Source: Spirochaetaceae bacterium (lineage in GTDB: Bacteria > Spirochaetota > Leptospiria > Leptospirales > Leptonemataceae). Taken from it: a stretch of DNA of 64,000 nucleotides. The notes beneath the pieces were generated by a model, which saw nothing but the letters and a program-made list of their open reading frames with translations, made no database searches and was not told the DNA's origin. The stretch covers positions 549,745 to 613,744 of the forward strand of contig PBUB01000002.1 of the NCBI GenBank assembly GCA_002729885.1. Direction: 5' to 3'. The position numbers were made by a program, and so were the translations under genes. Positions within the stretch are counted from its first letter, which is position 1, and each line of letters starts with the position of its first letter. This document shows, piece after piece, positions 43,907 to 52,270 of the stretch.

Positions 43907-46140
43907 TAAAGCTCCTGACCAGGATGATAGCTTCGCAGAGTGCGAAATTCAATTTCATCTTCATCCAGGTAGGTTCGTCGGAGCAGCCTTTTCTGGAAAA
44001 TAGGAGACTGATCGTCAAAGTGAGGGGAATCCGGTCTCATGCTACTACCGTAGGGCTGGGCTGCAAAAGAGAGTATTCCTTTCTCGGTGAACTCCACCAG
44101 CATGATGAATGAATCCCCGGCATAGATCTTTTGCCATTCTGGATGCATCCATCCCTGAAAGCCTTCCAGATCCTTCATATGCATGGCATTGAGCACATCC
44201 GGGCCTCCGCCCATGCCCAGGTTTGTATCTCCGCGAATGAGCCGCTGTCTGCTCTGCAAAGGGTCAGTCAGGGTGCCGGTATCCAGCAAATAATCCACTG
44301 CCTGGCGAAAGGTATCTACCGGATCCGGGGCCTGATCAATACCTTTGCGATCCACTACCAGCGTCTTCCAGATAGGTCTCCATGTTAAGAATGCAAGCAT
44401 GGCTCCTTCGCTTTCTGGATGCGCGGTGCCATCCCAATTTCGAAGTACCTCCAGAGCCTCCCGCTCCAGGGAATTGGATGGTCGAAATCGCTCCAGTACA
44501 GGATAAACAGCCTCTTGATAGATGGGCGCAGAAGGATGATACCTTCGATCGAATTTATACCTTAAGAATTCCTCTCTGGTTATGGATGGATCCCCCCCAA
44601 AAAGCTCCAGTGATCGCAAAGCGCGATTCGTAAGCCTGTTTTCAATGTAATTGTATTGAGGATTGGCATTGGGTTCTGGATTATAGGGAGTGCTGGTTGT
44701 ATAAAATGGAGTGGAGTTTCCGTTTTGAACGAAGCCGGAGGGCGGGTTCACAACCGCCGGTAGATCTTTGTAGTCCAGATACTCGGTCCAGAGATATTCC
44801 CTGGTATTGCCGGGCACGATGCCGGAATAATCGGGTCCGGCCTTTCGCAGTGGCAACTTCGCATTGTAGACGTATGCAATGTTTCTGGCATCAGCATAAA
44901 TAGTATGAAACATTGGCATGGATTGCATCTCCATGGCTTTGCTCCACTCCTGGAAGTTCTGAGCCTTCGCCATTCGATACCATTGCTCTGCAGAGCCCGC
45001 ATGCTCATCCAGCCCGGCCACTCGAATGGCAACAATGCCTGAATCTGTTTCCAGGGCCGGTCCAAAAATTGTATCGTAGGCGGTCTTGCTTACGGTTATT
45101 TCAAAAAAGAACAGATCCAGTGTAAGCTCAACATCCCTGGCCTTTAGCTCAAGGGTGTTTCCATCAACTGTGTAGTTTCCCTGGTCTTCGTCTGTCTCCA
45201 GTCTATACGCATCTACGAGATCGGGAGTGTTCACTGTATGTGTCCAGCCCAGACTGCGATTATGCCCGACGAAAATAAGCGGACTTCCCGGAAATGTGGC
45301 GCCGTACATTTCAAAGCCATCCTTGCTTCGTAGGTGCGCCTCATACCAGGCCACTGGCCCATCCCAGGGCTGATGCGAGTTTACATTCAATCTGTGAATT
45401 CCATCCGCCGAACGTGTTCTGGAGACTGCATGTGCATTACTGGCCACCATGGCGTAAGCTTCATACCACGCAGAGGCTTCATGTGCGGAAGAAGCCTGGC
45501 TTTCAGATTGGATTGCTGCCTGGTTTTCTTTTCTATCTTCAGGCCTTGAGGCCAGAGCCTTTCCCAGCTCCTGGCCTGTTCCCACAAATAGTGGAATCTT
45601 GTGTACAAATCCACGGGACAGGTCTTTTGCCTGCACCGGAAAGAACCGGCCATCCACTTCCTCTCTGTGCTTTGCTGCGTAATAGTTGATTCCATCCGCA
45701 TATCCCTGAAACACTTCTTGAAGCTCCGGAGAAATCTGCGAATCGTAGGTGGCATCCGTTCTTTCGTTGATGCGAAACATTCCCGTATAGAAATCATTTT
45801 GCAGAGATGTACTGGATAAATGTAAACGGGAGAGCTGGCCGCGGGAAGCGGCCACCACTGCCTGAATGGTGCTGAAATCGTCCTGTGCATGGGCGTAGGC
45901 CAGTCCAAAGGCCACATCTTTTTCTGTTTCGCCCAGGATATGCGGGACCCCAAAGTCGTCTCTTCGAATGGTAACTCGTTGTGCCTGCCTTTCCAGCCGG
46001 GCCACTGATTCCGAATCGGGGCTGTATCGAATTCGATGTGTTCGAACAATGAGTCCAATAAATACCATCGAACCGAGCCATATAACGATTAGTGCAGGGA
46101 TGCGAATCCATTTCGATTGCTTTGAAGACTTTGAAGACAT
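43906..46140 (-). CDS. Penicillin acylase family (Ntn-hydrolase) enzyme
   Basis: A 744-residue exported or membrane-anchored amidase with one N-terminal helix (IRIPALIVIWLGSMVFIGLI). The alpha region has RRDDFGVPHILGETEKDVAFGLAYAHAQDDF; the autocleavage site with the catalytic Ser is in YAMVASNAHAVS (usual GSNxW, here ASNAH); a later FVGHNRSLGWTHTVNTPD is typical. The family cleaves amides such as penicillins, acyl-homoserine lactones or other acylated amines. The start ATG 46140 is preferred over TTG 46182 because the latter reaches into the divergent gene region. The substrate is unknown. Confidence 0.88.
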   Translation of the reverse strand: MSSKSSKQSKWIRIPALIVIWLGSMVFIGLIVRTHRIRYSPDSESVARLERQAQRVTIRRDDFGVPHILGETEKDVAFGLAYAHAQDDFSTIQAVVAASRGQLSRLHLSSTSLQNDFYTGMFRINERTDATYDSQISPELQEVFQGYADGINYYAAKHREEVDGRFFPVQAKDLSRGFVHKIPLFVGTGQELGKALASRPEDRKENQAAIQSESQASSAHEASAWYEAYAMVASNAHAVSRTRSADGIHRLNVNSHQPWDGPVAWYEAHLRSKDGFEMYGATFPGSPLIFVGHNRSLGWTHTVNTPDLVDAYRLETDEDQGNYTVDGNTLELKARDVELTLDLFFFEITVSKTAYDTIFGPALETDSGIVAIRVAGLDEHAGSAEQWYRMAKAQNFQEWSKAMEMQSMPMFHTIYADARNIAYVYNAKLPLRKAGPDYSGIVPGNTREYLWTEYLDYKDLPAVVNPPSGFVQNGNSTPFYTTSTPYNPEPNANPQYNYIENRLTNRALRSLELFGGDPSITREEFLRYKFDRRYHPSAPIYQEAVYPVLERFRPSNSLEREALEVLRNWDGTAHPESEGAMLAFLTWRPIWKTLVVDRKGIDQAPDPVDTFRQAVDYLLDTGTLTDPLQSRQRLIRGDTNLGMGGGPDVLNAMHMKDLEGFQGWMHPEWQKIYAGDSFIMLVEFTEKGILSFAAQPYGSSMRPDSPHFDDQSPIFQKRLLRRTYLDEDEIEFRTLRSYHPGQEL

Positions 46141-46247
46141 GGATTTCTGTGTGGTTCGGGCCCGGGTAGGTGTCAAATGCAATCAAAGCGAAGAAATTTT
46201 CGGAATTTTTATTTGTGATTGGCGATATCCTGGGTTTTCTGGAAGCA

Positions 46248-47144
46248 ATGAGTGTTTTTCGAGCACCGGTAACCAGAACTCTAGTGGCCATCAATGTGGC
46301 CATTCATGCAGGACTCATGCTTCTGTCGGGCAGCTTTGCGGACCAGATTTTTCAGGTCTTCGGGCTGGTTCCGGTAGACTTCTGGACTGGCTCGGTATGG
46401 CAGCCGTTGACCAGTATGTTTCTTCACGGAAACATCATCCATATTGCCTTTAACATGCTGGCACTGTGGTCCCTGGGGGCGCCTATTGAGCACAAAGTGG
46501 GCTCCTCGCGATTTGCCGTTCTCTATTTTGTATCCGGGTTGGTGGGTGCGCTCTTCGTAGTGGCCTTCCAGAGCGGGCTGGGACATCCAACCATTGGAGC
46601 TTCCGGAGCTGTTGTGGGACTTCTGGGAGCGCTTGCCGTATTCTTCCCGCGGGCGCAACTGCTGTTGTTTTTCTTTCCTGTTAAAGCCAGAACGGCGGCG
46701 ATTATCTTTGGTGTCGGTTCGCTCCTGCTGGCTCTAACAGGACAGGCGCAGGGGCTATCGCATCTTGGTCACCTTGGCGGCCTTATTGGTGGTGTACTGT
46801 TTACCTGGCTTGCCCTGGCCCCTTCAAAGGAAGAACGCATGGATCCGGGCCCCTCCATGGGTGGAGGATTTCGAATGGGCACCAGAAGAACTGGTCCCTC
46901 GCACACGACAGGGGCAGAAGAGCAGGTACTCAGAATGATGCAGGAGCTCATGCGACAAAGGCAATCTGGCGCTGGTCCAGCCCCGGGAGAACGTCGGACC
47001 ATGAAGGAAATCAATCCAATCCAGGATTCGGATCGATTCGAGGAGCCTCCTTCTTCGAAGCCGGAGTCTTCTTCAGAACCAGGTCCATCCGGTACCGGCA
47101 AGCTCTATTATGATCCGGCCAGTGGCCGATTTTTCTTCAAATAG
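46248..47144 (+). CDS. Rhomboid family intramembrane serine protease
   Basis: A 298-residue protein, ATG 46248 with GGAAG upstream; the longer frame from 46170 is unlikely. Six hydrophobic segments span residues 10-190. The catalytic Ser119 is in IGASGAVVG and the His near 175 in SHLGHLGGLIGG; the oxyanion HGN (60-62) and Asn69 are present. A 100-residue polar C-terminal tail (PSKEERMDPG... to LYYDPASGRFFFK) ends with a short conserved element seen in other rhomboids. The substrate is unknown. It diverges from the penicillin-acylase gene. Confidence 0.9.
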   Translation: MSVFRAPVTRTLVAINVAIHAGLMLLSGSFADQIFQVFGLVPVDFWTGSVWQPLTSMFLHGNIIHIAFNMLALWSLGAPIEHKVGSSRFAVLYFVSGLVGALFVVAFQSGLGHPTIGASGAVVGLLGALAVFFPRAQLLLFFFPVKARTAAIIFGVGSLLLALTGQAQGLSHLGHLGGLIGGVLFTWLALAPSKEERMDPGPSMGGGFRMGTRRTGPSHTTGAEEQVLRMMQELMRQRQSGAGPAPGERRTMKEINPIQDSDRFEEPPSSKPESSSEPGPSGTGKLYYDPASGRFFFK

Positions 47145-47228
47145 TGTGTAAATCACGGAGGGCTGGGGGGCCGCAGAGGTCAGACCTTCGATTGTGAAAG
47201 TGCACTTACGTTGCAGGCGGCAGGATTC

Positions 47229-47250
47229 GGGCCATCTATTTAGAAGGCCC
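47229..47250. terminator. Possible hairpin terminator between rhomboid and STAS genes
   Basis: GGGCC (47229-47233) and GGCCC (47246-47250) with a 12-base AT-rich loop, in a 138-base convergent gap. The stem is short and no strong T run follows. Confidence 0.25.
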
Positions 47251-47282
47251 AGTCATTCGGAAAGAAGGATTCAGGATTTGAT

Positions 47283-47624
47283 CTAGAAGTCGTAACTTTC
47301 CAGGGCTTCATCCACAGATTTGAATATCTCAAAAACGGAGGTAAGCTTGGTTATCTCCATGAGGTTTTCCACATCGGAATTCAGGCCGGCAAAAACCATT
47401 CTGCCTTTCAGGTAGTCTACGTGCTTGAAGATGTTCAAGAACAGTCCCAGGGCAGCCGAGTTTATGAACGGAACCTTTTTCATGTCGATGATGAACTTGG
47501 GAGCAGCATTGGGCTTTATATACTTTTCCATCTTTTCTGCCAGGTTGTATTCATCCCCGGACTTGATGGCTCCCTCGATTTTAACAATGTTAACTTCGCC
47601 CCTGGTGGTAACCTTTACTTTCAT
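47283..47624 (-). CDS. STAS-domain anti-sigma-factor antagonist
   Basis: A 113-residue STAS protein of the SpoIIAA/RsbV type. The phosphorylatable Ser56 sits in FINSAALGLFLNIFKHV, preceded by the usual strand FIIDMKKVP. In the classical partner-switch, the unphosphorylated form binds an anti-sigma kinase. It overlaps the upstream sigma-like gene by four bases (ATGA), so it is produced together with it. No anti-sigma kinase gene is next to it. Confidence 0.9.
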   Translation of the reverse strand: MKVKVTTRGEVNIVKIEGAIKSGDEYNLAEKMEKYIKPNAAPKFIIDMKKVPFINSAALGLFLNIFKHVDYLKGRMVFAGLNSDVENLMEITKLTSVFEIFKSVDEALESYDF

Positions 47625-48682
47625 ATGGATAATTTGAACCTTAGCATTTGCCCGGTTGTCTGGAGCAAATATTTCCCGGGCGCAAACAGATGCAATGGAA
47701 ATGCAAGAGCACCTGAAAGACCAAGTTTATAACACAACTCAGATTGACTGTAAAGCGAAATCCCCACAGGTTCAAGATTTTTTATGGGTTCAAGTATGAG
47801 AAATTGGCGATCTCCCACTGTGCTGAATTGATATATCAGGCATGGATCTGGTTGCCCCAGAAATCCGGCCTCCAGAGCGCCTGGAATTTCCGGGATTTGC
47901 TCCGGCATTTGATCCAGTGCTGATCGCAGGGCCCTTCGTCCCATGGCCACTCGCCTGTGCAAGGCCGCTTTGCTAATGCGCAGATGGCCGGAAATTTCTC
48001 TGAGGCTCATGACGGTGTTGGTATTTTTGGTTCTTTCCCTTTCCAGCTTTCTCCTGATATAACGATAGTCCCGTCCTCGATTCCCTCGATGAAGCCGATC
48101 AAAGTACAGACTCATCTTATGCTTATGCTGTCGTCGCCAGTGTTCCTGGTCCTGGATTCTGCGTAAAAACCCCTGATGAAGTCCCCGGGCCTGCTCGGGG
48201 CTATGGCGGTGGCAGAGATCCCTTAATTCCGGAAGATCCAGGGGCCATCCACACTGGATTTTCATGGGAATCCTGTGCACAGGCTCTATCTGCTGAAGCG
48301 CATAGCTTAATGCGCCATTCCAGGCCGTGGTGCGTTCTGTTTTGTATCCAAAGTTTTCTACAGGTAGATCACACCGGGCGGGCTCGTACTTCTTAACCTT
48401 TCGAATGTAGTTCATGAAATCGAATCGCATGCAGCGGGCCAGGTATCCGGTGAACCTGGATCCTGGTCTGGTAGAGAAGGAATCCAGAAAGCGAGGTAGC
48501 TTATCCAGGAATTGAAGCAAGAAGTCCTGGCACAGATCTGGATCGTTGTTTAGCTTTCTGGAATAGTTCATCATCCAGAGAAAGGATTCTGAAACAAAGG
48601 AGTCTGTGTGCCCATGGCTGACGTACCGTAGGTAGGCCTCTTCCAGGTCGGGCTTTCTGGTGTAGAACGATGTTGACTCCAT
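47621..48682 (-). CDS. Divergent sigma-factor-like protein with long insertion
   Basis: A 353-residue protein. Residues about 48-96 resemble sigma region 2 (DLCQDFLLQFLDKLPRFLDS, then GYLARCMRFDFMNYIRKVKK), and residues about 228-262 form a region-4-like helix-turn-helix (MSLREISGHLRISKAALHRRVAMGRRALRSAL). Between them lies a 130-residue Arg/His-rich stretch (HRHSPEQARGLHQGFLRRIQ...), and a C-terminal 90 residues of unknown fold follow. It is coupled to the STAS gene. It may be an unusual ECF-like sigma factor; alternatives include a DNA-binding regulator that borrowed the HTH. Confidence 0.6.
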   Translation of the reverse strand: MESTSFYTRKPDLEEAYLRYVSHGHTDSFVSESFLWMMNYSRKLNNDPDLCQDFLLQFLDKLPRFLDSFSTRPGSRFTGYLARCMRFDFMNYIRKVKKYEPARCDLPVENFGYKTERTTAWNGALSYALQQIEPVHRIPMKIQCGWPLDLPELRDLCHRHSPEQARGLHQGFLRRIQDQEHWRRQHKHKMSLYFDRLHRGNRGRDYRYIRRKLERERTKNTNTVMSLREISGHLRISKAALHRRVAMGRRALRSALDQMPEQIPEIPGALEAGFLGQPDPCLIYQFSTVGDRQFLILEPIKNLEPVGISLYSQSELCYKLGLSGALAFPLHLFAPGKYLLQTTGQMLRFKLSI

Positions 48683-48793
48683 ACTCGGTTAATGTTTTTG
48701 CCGGGCAGGTCGTTCCAGTAAATCACAGGGCCAGGCCGTAATCTCTGTCCAAAAAAGTCTTTCTTTTTCGGATTTTGTTGTTCACTTGACAGC

Positions 48794-49738
48794 ATGCGAA
48801 TTCAGCAGGAGCCAACTCGCTTTCGCAAGATGGAAGCCACCGGAAATGACTATGTCTATTTCGGTCCGTACCTGGGTTCCACCGGGAACTTCGATATAGC
48901 GCGAACGGATGCCATTCTGCAGTGGTTAACGGAAAGCACCATTCGTAGAATCAGCGATCGGCACTTTGGCGTGGGAGGCGATGGAGTGGTGCTGGTGGCG
49001 CCCCCCAGGGATCCGGATGCTGCTGCAGCCAGAATGTACATGTGGAATGCAGATGGAAGTCCGTCGGCCATGTGTGGAAATGCGCTGCGCAGCGTTGCAC
49101 TGTTGATTCATCTGGAAACCAGAAGATTCCATTTCTCAGTTGAGATGGGAGAGAGCATCTATGATTGTAAGCTGGAGGAGTCCGGAGAAGGTGCTTTCAA
49201 GATTTCTGTAGATATGGGGCCTCCCATTCTGCCGCTGGATCTGGTGCCTTTCGCAGAGGTGCAGGGACGAGTTATTGAAAAGCCAGATCAAGCAAGGATT
49301 CTACCGGCCAGAGTTGAACTGGATGCAGGCGGCATCAGCTGGTCTGGATACACCCTGTCCATGGGAAATCCGCATTTTGTAGTCGATCTGGGAGAGCATA
49401 CGGCGGGGGGACTGGACGGTCTGGATTTGCGAACCATGGGTCCTGTACTGGAGCATCACTCAGCCTTTCCCGAGCGAGTCAACACCGAGTTCATAGAATG
49501 GAAGGATTCCGGTAGAATCAGGCAGCGAACCTTTGAGCGAGGGTCCGGCGAAACTCTCAGTTGCGGCAGTGGTGCCTGTGCAGCTTTCATCGCTGCAAGA
49601 GCTTCAGTAGAAAAGCAGGGGCGAACGTTGAATGAACTGGAAGTTGAGCTTCGCGGAGGGGTTCTGGAGCTATCCCTTCACGAAGACAGGATTCAGATGA
49701 CCGGTCCGGCTCACATTGTCTTCGAAGGTTGGATCTAA
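48794..49738 (+). CDS. dapF: Diaminopimelate epimerase
   Basis: A 314-residue enzyme that converts LL- to meso-diaminopimelate for peptidoglycan and lysine synthesis. The two catalytic cysteines are seen: Cys94 in AMCGNALRS and a second near residue 255 in GSGETLSCGSGACA. KMEATGNDYVYF (residues 12-23), GGDGVVL and SMGNPHFVVD also fit. A single gene, starting 111 bases from the divergent sigma-like gene. Confidence 0.96.
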   Translation: MRIQQEPTRFRKMEATGNDYVYFGPYLGSTGNFDIARTDAILQWLTESTIRRISDRHFGVGGDGVVLVAPPRDPDAAAARMYMWNADGSPSAMCGNALRSVALLIHLETRRFHFSVEMGESIYDCKLEESGEGAFKISVDMGPPILPLDLVPFAEVQGRVIEKPDQARILPARVELDAGGISWSGYTLSMGNPHFVVDLGEHTAGGLDGLDLRTMGPVLEHHSAFPERVNTEFIEWKDSGRIRQRTFERGSGETLSCGSGACAAFIAARASVEKQGRTLNELEVELRGGVLELSLHEDRIQMTGPAHIVFEGWI

Positions 49739-49771
49739 AACCGGAGAGTAGATTTGTAGAGAAGCAAACCA

Positions 49772-49796
49772 TGGGCAGGACTCTGTGCCCTGCCCA
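49772..49796. terminator. Hairpin between convergent dapF and TRL lipoprotein genes
   Basis: TGGGCAG (49772-49778), an 11-base loop, CTGCCCA (49790-49796): a perfect 7-bp GC-rich stem in a 67-base convergent gap. No T run, so a rho-independent function is unsure. Confidence 0.4.
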
Positions 49797-49805
49797 CGTC
49801 AAGAG

Positions 49806-50345
49806 TTAGCGTCCTTTGCGAACGGCTCTTACCTGAGTCTTGGGAACAGTAAGGCTGGTTCCGTCGGACTTGATAATGTTAACCAGGTTACCCTGAATAA
49901 TGGTCTTTACGTTTCTGTGAACGGTGCCATCTCGCATGATAACGGTATCGCTAAACCCGGGTCCAGGTTGGGATGTGCTCCCAGGTTTAACTGGTTTATT
50001 ATCTCCTCGAACTACAGTACATTGTCTCGAATAGATAGAGAGAATGTTTAACTGCTCTGTATCCACAGTGCTGATTCGGGTCACTCCCCCATTCTCAGCT
50101 GCGTTCTCAATGGTGCCTTCCCCCCAGCTGGATCCAATATAGAGCCAGAATCTATTGGTGCAGGCCCGGCCTTCATGAGTCTGAGGAATGGTAAGATCAT
50201 TACCACTGCCGGCCATTGTGGTTTCCTGGTAAAGGGCGCCCATGGGGCCCTGACCCGCAGGATGTCCCATGAAAAGGCACTGAGCCATTAGAGTGGAGAA
50301 CAGAACCACGATAGACACTTTTAATATATTCTTCATAGGTTTCAT
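49806..50345 (-). CDS. TRL-like lipoprotein with extra C-terminal module
   Basis: A 179-residue lipoprotein. Of several possible starts, ATG 50345 overlaps the upstream TRL stop (ATGA) and has AAGGGGG before it. The lipobox is LMAQC. Residues about 45-115 form a TRL-like domain: GRACTNRFWLYIGSSWGEGT, IENAAENGGVTRISTVDTEQ and ILSIYSRQCTVVRG. The C-terminal 50 residues (TVIMRDGTVHRNVKTIIQGN... ending VPKTQVRAV) make a small beta module that also ends the FecR protein at 51151-52263. It is the last of three paralogues in a row. Function unknown. Confidence 0.8.
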   Translation of the reverse strand: MKPMKNILKVSIVVLFSTLMAQCLFMGHPAGQGPMGALYQETTMAGSGNDLTIPQTHEGRACTNRFWLYIGSSWGEGTIENAAENGGVTRISTVDTEQLNILSIYSRQCTVVRGDNKPVKPGSTSQPGPGFSDTVIMRDGTVHRNVKTIIQGNLVNIIKSDGTSLTVPKTQVRAVRKGR

Positions 50346-50665
50346 TTCCACCCCCTTACGATTGTGCAGTAGGTCGCGGTAATGCCCAGGGCACCCTCGG
50401 TGGTGTGGCTGACGCTGGCTATCTTTGTGATCCCTTCATCCCGGGATGCCGCTCTAATAGAAGCATCGCCGAATGCAAAGAAGCCCAGGTAGCTGGTGGC
50501 ACATGCCTTTCCGTTTAGCATTTCCGGAGATTGAGCAGTTCCTGAGCGCCCAACTCCACCTTCGTTAATCAGGTTAACAATGGCTGGTGAGCCGTACTGC
50601 GTGGCGAAACATGCTGGCATTAGAAATGCAACAAATGTCAGCAGGATTATTTGGTGAATTCGCAT
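50342..50665 (-). CDS. TRL-like lipoprotein
   Basis: A 107-residue lipoprotein with lipobox LMPAC after MRIHQIILLTFVAF. The TRL-like core is GKACATSYLGFFAFGDASIRAASRDEGITKIASVSH and ends GITATYCTIVRGWK. Its ATG overlaps the upstream TRL stop (TAATG) and its stop overlaps the next start. Function unknown. Confidence 0.82.
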   Translation of the reverse strand: MRIHQIILLTFVAFLMPACFATQYGSPAIVNLINEGGVGRSGTAQSPEMLNGKACATSYLGFFAFGDASIRAASRDEGITKIASVSHTTEGALGITATYCTIVRGWK

Positions 50666-50970
50666 TAGTTCCCCCTGACGACTGTACAGGCCTCAGCATA
50701 AACAAGGAGACTGAATACCTCTATGTCAATAGATTGAACGGAAGTGATACCCCCCTGTTGGGCGGCCGCAGCTACAGATGCATCACCGAGTGCAACCAGG
50801 GCAAGGTAGCTCTTGGCACAGGCTTCGCCTTTCTTGGCTCCGTTTGGTGAGGTGCCGTGAATTCCAATCTTCGTGCTGGTGAATATTGCTCCACTTGGGC
50901 CAAATCCGCCGCTGGCGCAGCTTCCAAGCAGAAAAAGGGATGCTACAATTATTAGAATCGATTTTTTCAA
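50665..50970 (-). CDS. TRL-like lipoprotein, first of three; TTG start
   Basis: A lipoprotein of 101 residues. The start is TTG at 50970, set by a near-perfect AGGAGG six bases upstream; no ATG is available. The lipobox is LLGSC. The TRL-like core is GEACAKSYLALVALGDASVAAAAQQGGITSVQSIDIE, ending YAEACTVVRGN. It shows the strongest ribosome site of the three, so it likely drives translation of the coupled set. Function unknown. Confidence 0.8.
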   Translation of the reverse strand: MKKSILIIVASLFLLGSCASGGFGPSGAIFTSTKIGIHGTSPNGAKKGEACAKSYLALVALGDASVAAAAQQGGITSVQSIDIEVFSLLVYAEACTVVRGN

Positions 50971-51150
50971 TTGTTTCCTCCTCTCAGGCAACTGGACTTA
51001 AGCATAGTTTATTGCTTACCTTGTCTGAGCGATCGTGACTGCTTAGCGTAATTGGCCCAAAACGAACAAGTGTTTTTCTTCTTGATTTCACCAGGGGCTG
51101 GACTGTATTCGTGGCGAAGCGTATCCCGAATCGCTTTAATGGAGTCTATT

Positions 51151-52263
51151 ATGAATTCGCGTATACTGGCAGCGCTAATAGCTGCATCTTTTTTTTGCAC
51201 CACTGGCTGTGGGCTATTTGATTCCGCGGCCAGCCTTCCTGAACCAGGAAAGGATCTGGAAGTGTCGGCCGTGGTCCTGCTGGCTACCGGCCAGGTCACG
51301 GCAGACGGAAACCCATTGAAAGCCGGGACGATTATCAAGGCAGGTCAATTGCTAAAAACCGGGGCCAACAGCTTCTGTGACCTGCAGGTTCGAGGGGGGG
51401 ATGGTGCTGCCATGATTCGTCTACGGGCCAATACAGAACTGGTGCTCACTGGCCGGCAGTTTAAAGATAAGAAGAAGATTCTGGCGGAGCTCAGAAAAGG
51501 AAACGGAATGTTTGATCTGGATAAGATCACCAGTAGCGAGAATTTCGAGACTGCCAGTCCCACCGCAGTGGCTTCGGTGCGTGGAACCAAATATGAAGTA
51601 TCGGTTAAGGGGGATTCTACTTCTATAGAGGTTCTGGAAGGGAAAGTATCCAGTCGGCCAAGGGTTCCGGCTCTGGAGGATCTGCCGCCGGATGTGCAGG
51701 AGCGGTCCAGGGTTGTCCATGAAACGGTGGAGAATCTAAAGAAGAAGGAAGTGATCCTGGAGCCTGGAAAAAAGGTAGAGATCCAGGCTGTAAAGGTCTC
51801 TCCGGAAGTGGAAGAGGCTGCTCGAAAAGCCATGGAAGCGGAAACTGCTTCTGACCCGGCCAAAGCGGAAGAGGCTGCAAAAGCACTGGATGAATCTGTA
51901 GCTCAGAAGGAAGAGGGCTTGAAAAAGGCGGTGCAGGAGGCCCCGGCCGCGCAACCAGAAGAGATTCCGGAGCCTGAAATGAAACAGAAACTGGATGAAT
52001 ACAATGAATTAATTCGCATTGAATCTGAAAAGATCCAGGGAGATGATGTTTCCAGTGCGGTAAGCGAAAGAAACAATCGAAACCAGGCCAAACTGATTCA
52101 GAGAATCGAGAAGGTATTTAACAAGCCTTCCGAAACCCTGGTGCTTATGAACGGCGCTCGCATTTCAGGTGTAGTAATTCAAATAGGATCCACCTACTAT
52201 GTGCATACCGTGAATGGTCAGGTAGCCTATCCCGAAAGTCAGGTTTCGGGTATTGAATTCTAG
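51151..52263 (+). CDS. FecR-domain lipoprotein with coiled-coil region
   Basis: A 370-residue lipoprotein. ATG 51151 is chosen (GGAG seven to ten bases before it); lipobox CTTGC. A FecR-type domain spans about 45-165 ([56 protein letters not shown]). Residues 205-320 are a Glu/Lys/Ala-rich helical region, and the last 45 residues ([20 protein letters not shown]... ending [11 protein letters not shown]) form the same small C-terminal module as the TRL lipoprotein at 49806. No ECF sigma/anti-sigma signature is near, so it is probably structural or a sensor. sthA starts seven bases downstream. Confidence 0.82.
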   Translation: MNSRILAALIAASFFCTTGCGLFDSAASLPEPGKDLEVSAVVLLATGQVTADGNPLKAGTIIKAGQLLKTGANSFCDLQVRGGDGAAMIRLRANTELVLTGRQFKDKKKILAELRKGNGMFDLDKITSSENFETASPTAVASVRGTKYEVSVKGDSTSIEVLEGKVSSRPRVPALEDLPPDVQERSRVVHETVENLKKKEVILEPGKKVEIQAVKVSPEVEEAARKAMEAETASDPAKAEEAAKALDESVAQKEEGLKKAVQEAPAAQPEEIPEPEMKQKLDEYNELIRIESEKIQGDDVSSAVSERNNRNQAKLIQRIEKVFNKPSETLVLMNGARISGVVIQIGSTYYVHTVNGQVAYPESQVSGIEF

Positions 52264-52270
52264 GGATTCG

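Noticed and set aside
51345..51954. Minus-strand frames within the FecR lipoprotein gene
   Set aside because: Ser/Leu/Phe-rich translations caused by the reverse of the Glu/Lys/Ala-rich coding region.
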